DNA from: Cladorhizidae sp. MBARI D1340-BT2
Lineage: Eukaryota > Porifera > Demospongiae > Poecilosclerida > Cladorhizidae
NCBI GenBank assembly: GCA_028752905.1
Contig: JAQNBH010000007.1
Coordinates: 16,177,733-16,241,732 of the forward strand
DNA length: 64,000 nucleotides
Direction: 5' to 3'
Shown: positions 47,236 to 59,339 of the stretch, one piece after another
How positions within the stretch are numbered: the first letter of the stretch is position 1
Layout of the letters: the number at the start of each line of letters is the position of its first letter
Notes under the pieces: model-generated
The model's database searches: none
The model's input: only the letters and a program-made list of their open reading frames with translations
Told to the model about the DNA's origin: nothing
Position numbers and translations under genes: made by a program

Positions 47236-48087
47236 TCCGAGCATTGAAAGTGGTGGAATGGGCTAAGGGCAATCCAAACAGGAAAGGGTCATGAGTTTGG
47301 AGTTAGTTCTGCTAGTCGAACACTGTGCATCATGCAGGCATGCACAGCAACAGAGCTCATTTTTTGGGCACAATGAACTCGATCATGCTTCATGTTTTCA
47401 GGACAGTGAAATCAAACCTGGTGAAGTTGGTTGTGTTTGCTGCTTGTATGAGAAACTGAGCTGATGTAACCAAGCTCGAGATAGATATGGATGAGGGAAT
47501 CTCCCTCACAGTTGTTGCTCTGATTCTTTTTAGGAATTTTGTTAAGGCTTGCACAAGCTGCAAATCGAAGGTCAACCTGCTACGTACCATGATTGAAGCA
47601 CGTGTGAATGCCTGAGTGTCTGCAGGACCTTCAGAGAAAGGCCTACTTCTGCTAGATGTCATTGGCAAGGTTGCAAGGCACAAGGAAGACTGGAGACAAA
47701 CTGCAATCGAGCCAGTAGACTGTGTACAAGTGTCCAAAATGTATCTCAACAAGCTGATGTTGCAAGATGCAACTGCCTTGTCACACCCCGATCATTTATG
47801 AGACTGAGGATGGCAATTCTGCACAGCCACTCATCTAACCTCATCATTCCTCTTGCGTATTCAACCTCAGATCCTTACGATGGAGGTAGACTGCAAAGCA
47901 CTGCAATGAACTCTTTCAATGGAAGAGTGCTGGGGGACTTGATCAAGTACAATGAATGCAATCTTTTGTACTCTTTGATGACATCATTATGTATCAAGCA
48001 CGGTTGTATGCTGAAGAATGCCCCACAGCATGCAACCTAATGTTTGCCACTGTGAGAATGGCCACTCATTATGGATATTACTTTGAC
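47236..48087. other. Unassigned sequence before kinase copy C
   Basis: Possibly the 3' part of the LINE fragment. Open frames at 47390-47752 (minus, 120 codons) and 47798-48040 (plus) have no motif I recognise. Confidence 0.4.
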
Positions 48088-51000
48088 TAGATCATGATTT
48101 GTTCCATTGAAGTTATGTGATCAAAACACTGCTTACATTGTTTCTGCTCATTTTTGTGCTATTAAAGATTTGTATATAAGTATTTTTTCCTACTAATATT
48201 TAACATGTCATCTTCCCTGACTGATTATGATCTAGTGTAAACTCACATGCAGTTTCTTGCTGCCAGGTCTCTATGTACCATTAATGTGTTGGTCAAGTAC
48301 TTCATATCTTTGGCCACTTGCAGAGACATATCCAAAGCTTGTTTTCAACTTTGATCTAGAAATAGCTAGAATTGATAAATTTGCAATGTAGATAACTGTC
48401 ATTTCTCCAGTTGTCTTCCATGGCACAACTCTCAAATGCTCATTCCCTTTGTCCAAGGAATCAAGGAGGTTGCCATTGGTCATAAATGGCATGACAATCA
48501 ATGGGCCATCCACACAGACTCCAATTGGAGCAAGAACACTGAAGTGCTTGAATTTGCAAAGTATACAAGACTCCTTCAGAAGTTCATTTACCATGTCTTG
48601 GGTGATAAGATCCTGATGTTTAATCACACTCATTCACCTTGAAGAGTTTTGATGGCAACTTCATAACTTCACTCTCTCTTTTGGCAAAGATTGTTTTGTT
48701 GAATAATTAGCCTCTGTAAACCAGTCCCACATGCTCACCTATGACAGTTAGAAGACATACCAAAAATCTCCCCATCATAGTGTGTTTAGAACCCTACTAC
48801 TAAGGCTGGTATAAAGTACATCATAATACTGTCATAATCAAAGCAACTACTGAAACACAGCTGTTAAAATTTTAAAAAATTCAATACTTGCAAAACATGA
48901 AATTAATTTAAAAAATATATATGCTTCATCCATGGAATAAGTCTAGTGATTAACCCTTCCTAGACAATTGTTGCAAACACATGAAAGTTTGCGCTGAGAC
49001 AATGCTCATGATTTCATGACACGTATAAATTAGATGGCCACAGATTCATGACAGACTTCTTCTTTGTGACTTCCCCTTTATCATGCCCCATAAATATTCA
49101 TCAAAATATCCTCGGCCATTTGTAGTGGAGGTCATAGTCCCCATAATTTTTACTAGTTCCAGCAAGCAGCTGTTTCTAAACTATTACAAGTAAACTTACA
49201 GCATAGATCAAATATTGTGCAAATGTCTTGAATGGATGCGATGTGCAGATTAAGAGAGTGAGTAAAACTTGGGCTAAAACATTTATATATCTAGAGGGCA
49301 GCATATAGTAGGAGTGGAGTTCACATGGTGTTGCAGAGGACTTATCATTGGAAGTTGAACTAAATTCGAAGATAGACCAAGCAGAGAATGGATGTATAAC
49401 TCTGCATTAGCTTCAACAGACTACTTGTTTGCCTAGTACAAAAGAAGAAATATAATGGAAATTATAGATATTATCTTTACAATGTACACATTATATGCAT
49501 CGAACTTACCTGCCAGACAGGCTTATATTTACTATAGAATTATAGTCATCAGTAGACAAAAATATAGCTAGAAAGCTGGTAGAGCCTTAGCTACTAGATA
49601 AACATCAAGGAATAGCTAGCTATGAAGATAATAGCTAATTTTTTAGCTAAACAGTTAGCAGAACTGAATTGATAGACTCTAAGATCTAAGATCAGACATC
49701 TATAAATGATCAATTTCCATGGCAGATGCATTGCAATCTAAAAAAGGTAAGAAAACAATACAAAAGTTTAACATAAGAGCTACTAAATAAGCATCCTTAG
49801 TAATAAGCTAAAACTTGATCTATTGATTTGCTGACATGCTCAATATTATTATTTATTGCTCCATCTACATTCAACATTTCCAATATCTCTCTTTATCAAA
49901 CTATTTTCTACTTACTCTAGGATTAAGATATTTCATTATGTCTAAACTTAAACAATAATTTATGATAAAACCAGTATTTCATTGAAAAATATTTGCTGAT
50001 GAGAGTCATGGCTATCTGCAGAGGATTTGCGGAAGAGGAAGTTGTCAAAATTACTACTGTGAAACATGTATGGAGAATACATCGAGCAAGATAGTCGATA
50101 TTTTATCATTTAGGAAACAAACTTGATACATGGAAATGAGTGTGTGCTGTGTAGTATTTGATGCAGACAAAGAACTCTTTATGGCCTAGAGTGGATATAT
50201 CTGTGCTTTCAAGTCTCATGTTGCCGAAGTTAATGGAACAGAAATTGCAACTTGGTTAGTATATTAAAAAGCTTCACTTAAGCTCACACATTTTTGATAC
50301 AAATCAAGTTGTTGTCTAGCAAGGTAGCATTTAACATGACTCTTGTAGGATAACACTGCAATTGCTGTAATCGTTGGCCTTGGCAAGCATTGTGTTTCCA
50401 ACAAAAAGCAACTGACTCAATAAAGTATGTAGTTAGAGTATGGGTCGCTCTAGCTGAAGGAACCATAATATGGTACTGGATAGAAGACCGAGGTACTAGA
50501 CAGAACTAAAATAACTGTAAGGTATTAGAGTTTAAATTAGTGTGCTAGACAAATAAAACATTTTCAAAGCATTTTTATTGTCGATAAACTATCTAGCACT
50601 TACCAGATAGAGCCCTCAAGTCATAAACAGGAAAGTTTGAGCCTTGTGATAGAAAATTATGTGGCTATAACTCTTTAGAGATGATAGTGGATAAATCCAT
50701 GCACGTACATTTCATAATACTGATAAATTGGAAGCCATTACAAATAGCATGGAGCATTGAACTAAACATCATAATTTGTTGATTGTTAAGGAGATAAGTA
50801 TTATAACTACATGGTTAGGTTAAGTGTAGCCTTGACAGCAGACGTCGATTTAGATTTCATTGTGCTACATCTGGCATAGGTATTTGTTACTGAGTAGCAT
50901 TCTCTTTGTGTGCATATATTGGGAATAACAATCTTATATATATTTAAAATTGCCTGCTGTCAGTCGTAAAAACCTAACAAACAGCATTGCAGCATATATC

Positions 51001-51333
51001 GTAACATAGACTTTATCTCTTAAATTTCAAGTTATGAGATTTTATGATACAGCACTTTGTCATGTTCAGTCCAAAAAGTGGCATACTGAAATCATTATCA
51101 CTCGTCGTTCCAGGCTTATCTGTGTGTATAATAGATGCATAGAACTATAGATTAATAATCACACTGTAGTATACTTTGTCCTTCCACATCGAAAGTGACC
51201 AGGGCCTAAAGGTGGTGTGGCATTGATGTATGTTTGATTAACATGTACTACTTCAAAACTATCTAGTTTATGTTTAGTGCATATATACTGGATTCCCTTT
51301 AAGGCTGGGCTTTTACACCACACATGGTTGCTT
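48088..51333 (-). pseudogene. Kinase copy C: truncated pseudogene
   Basis: This block matches kinase B from about 37757 to 42050. It keeps the equivalents of exons 3 (about 51080-51113), 4 (about 49675-49735), 5 (about 48650-48740), 6 (48400-48633) and 7 (48240-48358). Exon 4 has a TAG, exon 5 a TAA after GLVYRG, and exon 7 a one-base frameshift, so it cannot encode a kinase. Exons 8-10 are missing at the 3' side. Exons 1-2 are cut off where the right inverted arm begins at 51334. Its catalytic loop still reads HRDLAARN, the ancestral form. Confidence 0.85.
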
Positions 51334-52067
51334 ATATGGAGGACAAGTTTTGTGGGTTTTAAAAAGGGGGAAGGGGGTGGGGTTGAATAGAAGCTCCCGA
51401 ATTCCTCTTGGTAAGGGTCTGCAAACCCCAGATCCTAATGTATTGCTCCCTTCTTAACCCCCCCCCCCCCCCATCTCCTGAAAATCCTATGTAAAGCACT
51501 AACTTTGCACAGATATGATACATAGCTGCATTTTTTGGTAAAGTGTTGATAAGCTATAGCTATCAGGTAGGACATACACCCAATGCATTGACAATTATAC
51601 TAAACACTTTTATGGCTGCAACAAGACATACATTAATGCACATGATTAAAATATTGTAGCACAAACCAATATCATAGTTGCCATATATCTAACTGCATAA
51701 AATGCTAAAGAAGAGCTATGGTTGCTCATCTAGTGTAGCCACCATGAAATATGCAAAAGTAGGAGGGTAAGGAGTAAGATTTGTGGGGTGTTATCCTTGA
51801 TTAGCCAGATCCTTTACTAATGATGATGTTGGTAAGATTGACATAATTAGCTAGCAGTCAGGTCACTGCTGAGGCTGTTCAATTTCGATCATGAAAGCTG
51901 GACTATATTCACTATTATTCCTCCTCCTGTCTCCTTTACAAAAATACAATGCATATGGCTTGCAAAACTAAATTGGATAAACCATACAATATGTTACCCA
52001 GGAGTTGAAATGTGAATGGCCATTTTTCTTCTAATAACAATATAATCTATGTGAAATTGGTATTTAC
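51334..52067. other. Right-arm copy of lipase intron 1, non-coding
   Basis: Matches 9079-9719 and the flank of the left-arm transposon. It contains the shorter poly-C tract at 51460-51474. The site near 51985-52000 is the empty site for the 6713-9078 transposon. Confidence 0.75.
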
Positions 52068-52341
52068 CTCCACTCCAAGAAAATCCTCTGTACTCGCCAT
52101 AACTGAAGTTATTACTCCTTGTAAATGCTCCAAGTCCAGGTGTAACAAAGTCCCCCATTGCACCAATGACTTTAATATCTGAAGGTTTAAGTGAATGAAC
52201 ACTGGTGTAATAATCATAGGTCTTAGAGAGCTGAGGACAAATGAAATATGATCCAGAAATGTTCTTCTGAGATCCACCTGCACAGCAAAGAAACGGTGAA
52301 AATTGTGCTGACAGTATCAGGAGGCAAGTGAGGATTTTCAT
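52068..52341 (-). pseudogene. Second copy of lipase exon 1, orphaned
   Basis: Same signal peptide (MKILTCLLILSAQFSPFLCC) and GDSL-domain start as 6358-6631, with only a few substitutions. The same GDF stands in place of GDS, so that change came before the duplication. Donor GTAAAT is kept, but no exon 2 follows downstream on this strand; the sequence runs into kinase copy C. It can therefore encode only a short secreted peptide unless it splices into something else. Confidence 0.8.
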
Positions 52342-52936
52342 TACTGAAGATGAAAACCCACCATGCACGAATTAATTATCAACGCGTGAAAGCAGGCGAG
52401 TTTCCAAGGTTGGCACGCTATATGCCTACTCGGGTGCGGAATACTGGTTTATAATAGTATGGTGTTCGCCATGCATACATAATTATCGTCGACCATACCC
52501 GGCCTATCAAAAGACAGCAGGGACAGCAGATTCTGCTGAAGTATAGTTGTGAACGGGAACTTATAATGTAATATCGCCACTAAACAAGGTAAACTGTTTA
52601 GCTAAGCTCCATCTAGTTCCGCAACTGTCATACCAAACCGCTCTTGTTGCAAACTACTAGTTGACTAGATCTGCTAGAAAACTGTCAGTTAGCTATGCAA
52701 CACTTCAATCTGATTTACTATCTGTTTCCAGGCATTGTCTTCTCTCAGTATGCTTTAGCACATACCAGTCACAAGCAGGCTCCAATGAGCTTGTTCTCAT
52801 CCACAAAAAAAAACATTTTAATGACAGCATCTGCTGGAGGCAATCACATCAGATTCTCTTCTTCTTTCATATTTTATGCCTAACAATCTCCTACTGGCCC
52901 TTTTCAGAGCCAAAGCTCCACTTCACATCCTCCAGA

Positions 52937-53355
52937 CCAGGGTGCGTATGCACTAGTCTTCCCTGACTTGAGTGTAACCAGGGTGCGTATGCACTAGTCA
53001 CTGCATAGTGTTGGTTTTTATCCAAACTGTTTTTTGACCCTTAATTTTTCTGTTTGGATTTTATCAAAGTTTGACATTTCATCCATATCAGGCTATGTAC
53101 AGCCTATTTGAAAACCACTCTCCAGGAATTTCTACATTAAATTCACTTTTAACAGTGCAATTCAATGTTCCAAAAAAAATGCTATGAATTTAAAACAAAC
53201 ACTGAACTATTAAAGACATGTGTAAATGCTATGAACACACTTTAGTATGTTATTTCTCATGAAATTGTTGTTTGGATGGATTTTTTGTTGCGGATAACAC
53301 AGGCAAGTAATTTGGAAATTACCAAAAAAATTATGGCAACACTGCATGATGATTT
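52937..53355. other. About 0.42-kb insertion specific to the right arm
   Basis: Left-arm sequence goes from CCTCCAGA directly to TTTCTATGTCAATTTTGCTT-like sequence, while here about 420 bases intervene. The insert starts with a 22-base direct repeat (CCAGGGTGCGTATGCACTAG, TC) at about 52938 and 52979. No coding content; origin not recognised. Confidence 0.6.
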
Positions 53356-53503
53356 CTATGTCAATTTTGCTTCAGGAAACTGTGTACCCATTGTTGTCAT
53401 CATTGCTTCCTTTCTCATTCTCTCACATAGAGCTAATGTTGATTACTTACTTCTAATGCTCTCTGGAGATGTGGAAATTGATCCAGGCCCTCAGTGCTGC
53501 TAA
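53276..53503 (+). pseudogene. LINE N-terminus with 2A-like motif (right)
   Basis: Ends LLLMLSGDVEIDPGPQCC and a stop, identical in the motif to 5599-5919 on the other strand. The first part of this frame comes from the right-arm-specific insertion and is not LINE. Confidence 0.6.
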
Positions 53504-53544
53504 TAGTGTCAAATGTTTCTGTAAATACAGAAGAGGGAGATATG

Positions 53545-54389
53545 GTTCAGCGATCCAAACACTAGCTCTTCTGGGGATGTACCTAGGTCCTTCTTCGGCA
53601 GGGTCCGGAGTCCTAACATGACCCAATAAAGGTCTGATGTCCACGAGGGCGATTGACAGCGTGCTTTGAGGGATGCTTTCATGCTTCGATGGAACCTTTC
53701 CACCAGACCATTCGCCTGGGGATGGTAAGCCGTAGTCCGATGCAGTTTGGTTCCGAGTAGGTTGGAGAGATCTTGCCAGAGTTGAGATGTGAACTGCGGT
53801 CCTCTGTCAGAGGAGACATCAGAGGGAAGTTCGTGACGAGTAATCCATCCACTCAAGAAGGCATCAGCCACGTCTTTGGTACTTGTGCTAGCCAGGGGAA
53901 TTGCTTCTGGCCAGCGAGTGACTCTATCCACTACTGTGAGAGGTGGGTGAAACCTTTAGAGAGTGGTAGTGGCCCTACGAGATCCACATTCACATGGTCG
54001 AATCGGAGTATGGGCTCGTTGTACTCAGATAGTGGGGCATGATGGTGGAGGTTGACTTTGGCTTGTTGGCAAGCGATGCATGTCCTGGCCCATTGCCCGA
54101 CCTGTCGACCAAGGCTGTGCCAGACGTACTTGCGGGCTACCAGCTTGCGGGTTGCCCGTATGCCTGGATGGCTGAGGCCATGAAGGGTGTCGAAAATGCG
54201 ACGGCGGAAAGAGATAGGTACGAGGGGACGTGGTCGACCAAGAGACACATCACACAACAAAGGGAATGTCCTTAAGTTGAAGGCCGGTGATTGTTGTCCG
54301 GCAGGCAGCCATATCGACTGGGTCTGCGAGCTGTGCGGTTGCAAGGGCAGAGAAATCAATGCCTCCACTGATGGCCGAAATGGCAGCAC
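53545..54389 (-). pseudogene. Gypsy integrase, C-terminus missing
   Basis: Zinc-binding HHCC part: HGLSHPGIRATRKLV, ARTCIACQQAK. Core: VDLVGPLP (first Asp), DRVTRWPEAIPL, SSDRGPQFTS (second Asp), and HPQANGLVERFHR (Glu). A stop interrupts at about 53931. The sequence ends abruptly near TSPEELVFG, before the GPY/F region, where it meets LINE sequence. Confidence 0.85.
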
Positions 54390-54399
54390 GGGAAAGAGT

Positions 54400-55020
54400 G
54401 TCTGCTACCACGTTGTCCTTGCCTGCCACGTGTCTAATGTCCACGGTGAATTCTGAGATCGCTGAGAGCTGGCGCTGTTGTCATACAGACCAGGCATCTG
54501 AGATCCTACCGAGGGCAAACGTGAGTGGTTTGTGGTCGGTTAACAGTGAGAACTGGCGTCCTTCCAGGAAGTACATGAAGTGACGGATAGCCGCGTGGGC
54601 AGCAAGCAATTATCTGTCGAATGCACTATATCTGGTCTGGGCAGGCTGTAGGTTGCGGCTGAAGAAGGCCAGCAGTCGCCAGAGGCCATCTGTGAATTGT
54701 TCAAGAGTGCCTCCAATGGCAGCATCAACGGTTTTACAGCCGTGGGAGCATCTGCATGGGGATGGACCAGGAGGGTAGCAGAGGCCAGAGAATGCTTTGT
54801 CCATGGTGGTCGACCATTTCACCGGAGATGTCCTGGCAGGACGGCCAACCAAAGCAGTGTAGAGAGGATGAAGTAGCTCGGCAGTGGCAGGTACAAACCT
54901 GTGGTAAAAGTTAATTACTCCGAGGAAGGCCTGCAATTCCTTGATTACTGCCGGGCGGGCGAAATCTTGTATGGCTGTCACCCAAGTTGGTATGGGTCGT
55001 ATGCCCTCGGCATTGACCAC
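54400..55020 (-). pseudogene. Gypsy connection and RNase H
   Basis: IKELQAFLGVINFYHRFVPA and LLHPLYTALVG form the connection after reverse transcriptase. RNase H pieces follow: LAFFSRNLQPAQTRYSAFDR, FLEGRQFSLLTDHKPL, VDIRHVAGKDNVVADTLSRA. Stops and shifts occur at about 54612 and 54480. Confidence 0.8.
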
Positions 55021-55139
55021 GTGGCCGAGGATGGTTATCTCATCGACACCGAAGACACACTGAATTGCTTTTCAAGGTGATAGTGAGGTCCCGAAGATGC
55101 TCATCGGGGGAGGAACTGGCTACCAGGATGTCATCTAGG

Positions 55140-55750
55140 TAAATGAATACACACTGCAGAACCCGCAAGACCGTGTCTATCAGTCTCTAAAATGCTTGGG
55201 CTGCGTTTGCAAGGCCGAAAGGTGTTCGCAGAAACTTGAAAAGGCCAAAAGGAGTAATCACTGCTGTCTTGGGGATGTCCATAGCACGTACCGGAATCTG
55301 GTGATAGCCCTTAATCAAGTCAATCGATGAGAAAATGGTCATACCAGCAAGTTGGCCGGCGAAGTCTTGGATGTGAGGCACCGGGTAGCAGTCAGTCTTG
55401 ATGCTGCCATTGAGATGTCTAAAGTCCCTGCATGGGCGCCAACCACCACCAAGTTTGGGTGCAATGTGAAGTGGGGACGCCCATTGACTGGAGGAGCGCC
55501 GGACGATCACAAGGTATTCCATCTCTTTGAATGCAGCCTTTGCGACAGTGAGTTTGTCGGGGGACAAACACCGGGCTGGCGAGCAGAGAGGAAGAGACTG
55601 ATCAGTATCGATATAAAGCTCGACACCATGGGGGACCCTGTCCTTGCGAAAAGACAACTCAGTGAATTTGGGCCTAGAGGTGAGTAGTTTGGCATAGACA
55701 TTGTTTACCTGAGGAGGTTTGATTATGGTCAAAGGTACTGGTTGACACAC
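55140..55750 (-). pseudogene. Gypsy reverse transcriptase
   Basis: Palm and finger motifs in order: SSQWASPLHIAPKLGGGWRP, CRDFRHLN, YPVPHIQDFAGQLAG, FSSIDLIKGYHQIPV (first Asp), TPFGLFKFLRTPFGLANAAQ, and after a stop at 55187 a YLDDILVAS box at about 55145. The catalytic residues are present, but the frame is broken between them. Confidence 0.85.
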
Positions 55751-55862
55751 AATGTTGGGTGCGGCGATGGTGGCATGTGTGGCAGATTGAACGAGGCATT
55801 GTCCTCCCGGTCGACTAGCAGTCCGTTGTCACGTAAGAAATCTGCCCCGAGGATGGCCTGGT

Positions 55863-56111
55863 TCACATCAGCGACGATGAAAGACCCTTGGAAGCGCTTG
55901 CTCCCAAACTGGAGTGGAATGCGACGTGTGCCATAAGTTTTAATTTCTGTCCCATTGGCGGGGCAGAATGGGCAGAGGAAGCGGCTGTGCGGTGGTCAGC
56001 AGGAGAAGCCGGGACGAGAGAGACTTCTGCACCAGTGTCGATGAGGAAGGAGCATCCTGAGGTTCTATCCTGGACATATAGAAGCCTTGAGGTTGTTGCG
56101 CCAGCCACCAC
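55863..56111 (-). pseudogene. Gypsy aspartic protease
   Basis: SRLLYVQDRTSGCSFLIDTG followed by AEVSLVPAS: the DTGA active site of a retroelement protease. The frame is open for about 80 codons, then shifts. Confidence 0.75.
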
Positions 56112-56629
56112 GGCTACTGGTGGCCAGCGTTGGCATTTCCCACTGGCGGTGTCTTAGCTAGGGGAATATGGGACATCTGGCAGTTGTTCTGGGTGCATCT
56201 CTTTGCCTCCGTTCCATACCGCCCATGGTAGAAACACAGACTGGTGTCTGTCTTAGTCCTGCATTTGTAATCAATGGCTGCAACATCGACATTGCCAACA
56301 AGTGATGATGGCTGGTGCAGGTGGGCACCGGAGAGCATGAAGTAGGCATCGGCTTGTTCAGCCAGCTGATGGGTTGTCAGAGCCGTAGAATGAGCCAGGT
56401 GGTCTTGGACATCTGCTGGAAGCTGTCGTAAGAAAAGGGCCTTAAACAGGATGTGCTCGGAGTCCTCTCCAGTGGGTAGGATGCAAGCATCTTACTGAGG
56501 AGTGCTGATGGTGTTCATCACCCATCCCAGGCCAGTCTAGAAGCCCTTGCTACTCTCCAAGGGCGTTCGACCAAACACAGAAAGGAGGCGATCTTTGATG
56601 GCTTGGTAGCGAGTGCCATATGGTGTCGA

Positions 56630-56840
56630 TCACCCTGTCCATGACCTGGCCCTTGAGTGCTGCCACCACGTAGCTGTACTTGGTCTGGTCATCCTGGGTA
56701 ATGGCAGGAACGGGAGGTTGAATTCCACTTCGATGGCTATAAACCAGTATTCAATCCTGTCAGGCGAGAACTCGGGTAGTTTGAGGGCGACTGCATTGAC
56801 TGTAGCCACCATTAAAGCATCTGCAAGTGCTTGTGCTTCA
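56630..56840 (-). pseudogene. Gypsy gag, N-terminal fragment
   Basis: From ATG near 56840: MAEAQALADALMVATVNAVA then LKLPEFSPDRIEYWFIAIE. This LPxFxPDxxxxWF pattern opens the Gag of a common animal Gypsy group. The frame breaks soon after. Downstream a frame at 56338-56158 has a zinc-knuckle-like CFYHGRYGTEAKRC. Confidence 0.65.
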
Positions 56841-56917
56841 GCCATAATGCCGAAGAGGAAGGAATTGATGCTGTTGAGCGGGAACGGTGTGGACGTATAC
56901 GTCGGGGTCACCAAAGG

Positions 56918-57043
56918 ACAATGTGGTAGCAAACGCTCTTCCCGTGCTGCCATTTCGATCAGTGGAGGCATTGATTTCTCTGCCCTTGCAACCGCAGACC
57001 CAGTCGATATGGCTGCCTGCCGGACAGCAATAACCGGCCTTCA
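56918..57043 (+). repeat. Inverted copy of the Gypsy RNase H-integrase linker
   Basis: On the plus strand this reads SGGIDFSALATADPVDMAAC, the same as SGGIDFSALATAQLADPVDM on the minus strand at about 54290-54415. It forms the end of the Gypsy relic next to gag, in the wrong orientation and place. Confidence 0.85.
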
Positions 57044-58089
57044 ATGCTCGTCCCACTGCCACTGTTTAACTCATGCTACAAATCACTTTGTCCACCTAAC
57101 ATTGTTTTAAAGCCTCAGAATTTTATTCTCCTCCATTGTTACCTGAGTGCGAAATCCAGAAACCAATTTCAAGAACCCCATGCTCTCATTTTGGAATGTC
57201 TCAAATTCATTACTCACCCCTGCAGTTCATGTAGAACTGGACACCATCCAGGAAATGGTTTCCTCCCTCTTATCAGCCATCCCACCTTCCAAATCACTGC
57301 CACCAGATTCACCTACCCAGGTGCAAAGTTTTGTCTCTCCTGTTTTCTCTCTTCTCACAAACAACTTTAAGTCCCATGTCACTAGATCAAACTGTTTCAC
57401 TACTAGCACTCACTCTGCATCAAAACATTTTATTATCCACCATTACCCATTTCCGAAGTCACCTAATTTTGCTCACTATGAACCAGCTAACACACACTTA
57501 ACTCCTACCACAGCAAACAGGCTTTCTACCCTTACCCAACCTACTTCCTCAAGGGGCTGGTCCATCAGCTCCCTGGAGTAGGAGGTCTTTGCCAAGGGTA
57601 TTAGTTCCCTTGCCTTCCCCAAAATACTTCCCATGCTCACCTTGACCAATGTCCTCCCTCCCACAAGTCCTCTTTACTCTCATCCTTATCTTGCCTTCTC
57701 ACATCTGGAGCTACTTTCATCTCTCCTAGTGCCACACCTGCCATTTCCCTCCAACTATCTAAATTACTTCAATGCCTGCAGTCTTCTTGCTAAACTTGAT
57801 GAACTCACATAGTTTATCAACAGACCTCCGCATTATTGCTGTAGTAGAAACCTGCTTCTCCAGATGTTTCACTCTCTGAAATTGCCCTCTCAGTTAGACT
57901 CAATCATAATCGACATACATCATAATGTATTCAGGTCATCTCTACTTGCTCAGAGGGGTAGGAAGCATTTTGGGATTGGTCAGGCGAAAGAGTGTGTGGG
58001 GGAGGGGGATACACGCACCTTATTGAAAAGAAATATCATGGTAATTGAAAAGAATATATATACCTGGAATAAACCTAGTTTGAAATAAG

Positions 58090-58826
58090 TTCACAAGTTC
58101 CCGAACACTCGCAGTCTGTGCTCATTGTTCCTCACAAATTCATTTGCAATTGTGACTAGATCAAGGCGATCCAAAGCTTCTTTGTAGTATCATAGATGAT
58201 TAAGTCTATCCTGTTTCATAGTACTTCGTAAGTATGTTTTTATTCTTTTCATGCAGGAAAAACATCTTTCACTTGCAGCATTCGTAGCAGGCATGAAAAG
58301 GATTAGACGGACAACCTAGCACACCTGCTTAAAAAATGCACGTTGACTATCAGAAAGATTGCGAAGAAAAGTCAAGATATCTTTCAGTGTTACAGTTCCA
58401 TCTGACTCACATGAGCTAAAACTTGAACTAAAAGCTTGAAGTTGAGTTGAAAGCTCACTCTTATTGAAGCCATCTCCATAAAAGGAAACAACTTCACTTA
58501 ACTCAGCAGTACAGCTTTTACAAGCAATTCTTCAAGATTTTGGTAAACAGCATATCCTGGCTGATCAAAGCGATCTTGAATTGCTGACATGGCCAAGTCT
58601 ATTGCTTCAAAGTAAAAGAATCATCAAATGCAGTGTACTGATGAGATTCTCCTGTTCCATTCTCAAAACGCTTTGGAGCTTTTCGATTCCGAAAAACGTT
58701 ATAAAAATGGATCATTTCGGGACTCTTGGCATTCATGCCAACCTGGCTTGGTGGACAACTGATGGTGGTTTTGTTCCATTCCCTGGCCATTATGTACATT
58801 AGTGGTTCTTTCCTATGCACTTTCAT
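58090..58826 (-). pseudogene. hAT transposase 4, C-terminal part
   Basis: Reading down the minus strand: NVFRNRKAPKRFENGTGE (the RRRKxPxRxE region of the family), then FEAIDLAMSAIQDRFDQPGY and VYQNLEELLVKA, then broken dimerisation-domain pieces ending near 58090. Layout matches hAT 1 (HKIPRRFEEGTSE, SRFDQKGFHIYSNIEQLFIK). Many stops. Confidence 0.75.
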
Positions 58827-59215
58827 TCATCTTGCACTGTAGCTTTACTCAAGATCTCTAAAGGATTGTACTCCACCTATTTTTACCTATTTTTATAGGT
58901 TAGCTATTATTGTCTGGTGTTTTTGGATTATTGTATTAGTATGTAACTCGGATTAGACTAATCCAAGTTGGATGATTGGATTAAGGCCTTGTGCAAACAT
59001 GGCTCTAGTATACAGCTCAATTAAAATAAGTTAAACTAGTTATTTACTCTGAAATGAATCACAAATACATTGTCCTGATAATGCATACTCTATTTTGCTG
59101 GTGGTTGAGCCTCATGATTTTTGAATTTTAATGCTACAGGAACATAATACAGTGTCAGTGACCACATGAACAAGGTGGGTGGCATCACTAGATGCCATGA
59201 TTGGCAGTGCTGAAT

Positions 59216-59339
59216 CAGCTTATAGTCCTGGACTCCTAGTCTAAATTGTGAAAAATGCAAAAAAAATCTCAGGACTGTCCTAATCAGCTTATAGTCCTGG
59301 ACTCCTAGTCTAAATTGTGAAAAATGCAAAAGATCTCAG
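59216..59339 (+). repeat. Direct tandem duplication of about 68 bp beside Merlin
   Basis: ATCAGCTTATAGTCCTGGAC and the following bases through AAAAATGCAAAA occur twice in a row. The second unit runs into the Merlin left target duplication. Confidence 0.85.

Larger units (their letters stand above)
53545..57043 (-). mobile_element. Ty3/Gypsy retrotransposon relic, no LTRs, rearranged
   Basis: On the minus strand the order is gag start (about 56840), protease (56090-55870), reverse transcriptase (55690-55140), RNase H (about 54950-54400) and integrase (54390-53545). Both ends are cut and no LTR is present. At the insertion site 18 bases of the LINE, known from the left arm near 5530-5550, are missing and there is no target duplication. 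The outer 120 bp at 56918-57043 is an inverted copy of the RNase H-integrase linker at 54290-54415. GC content is higher than the surroundings. Confidence 0.85.

Noticed and set aside
47390..47752. 120-codon minus-strand frame
   Set aside because: No family motif; it lies beside a LINE fragment and is likely a shadow frame.
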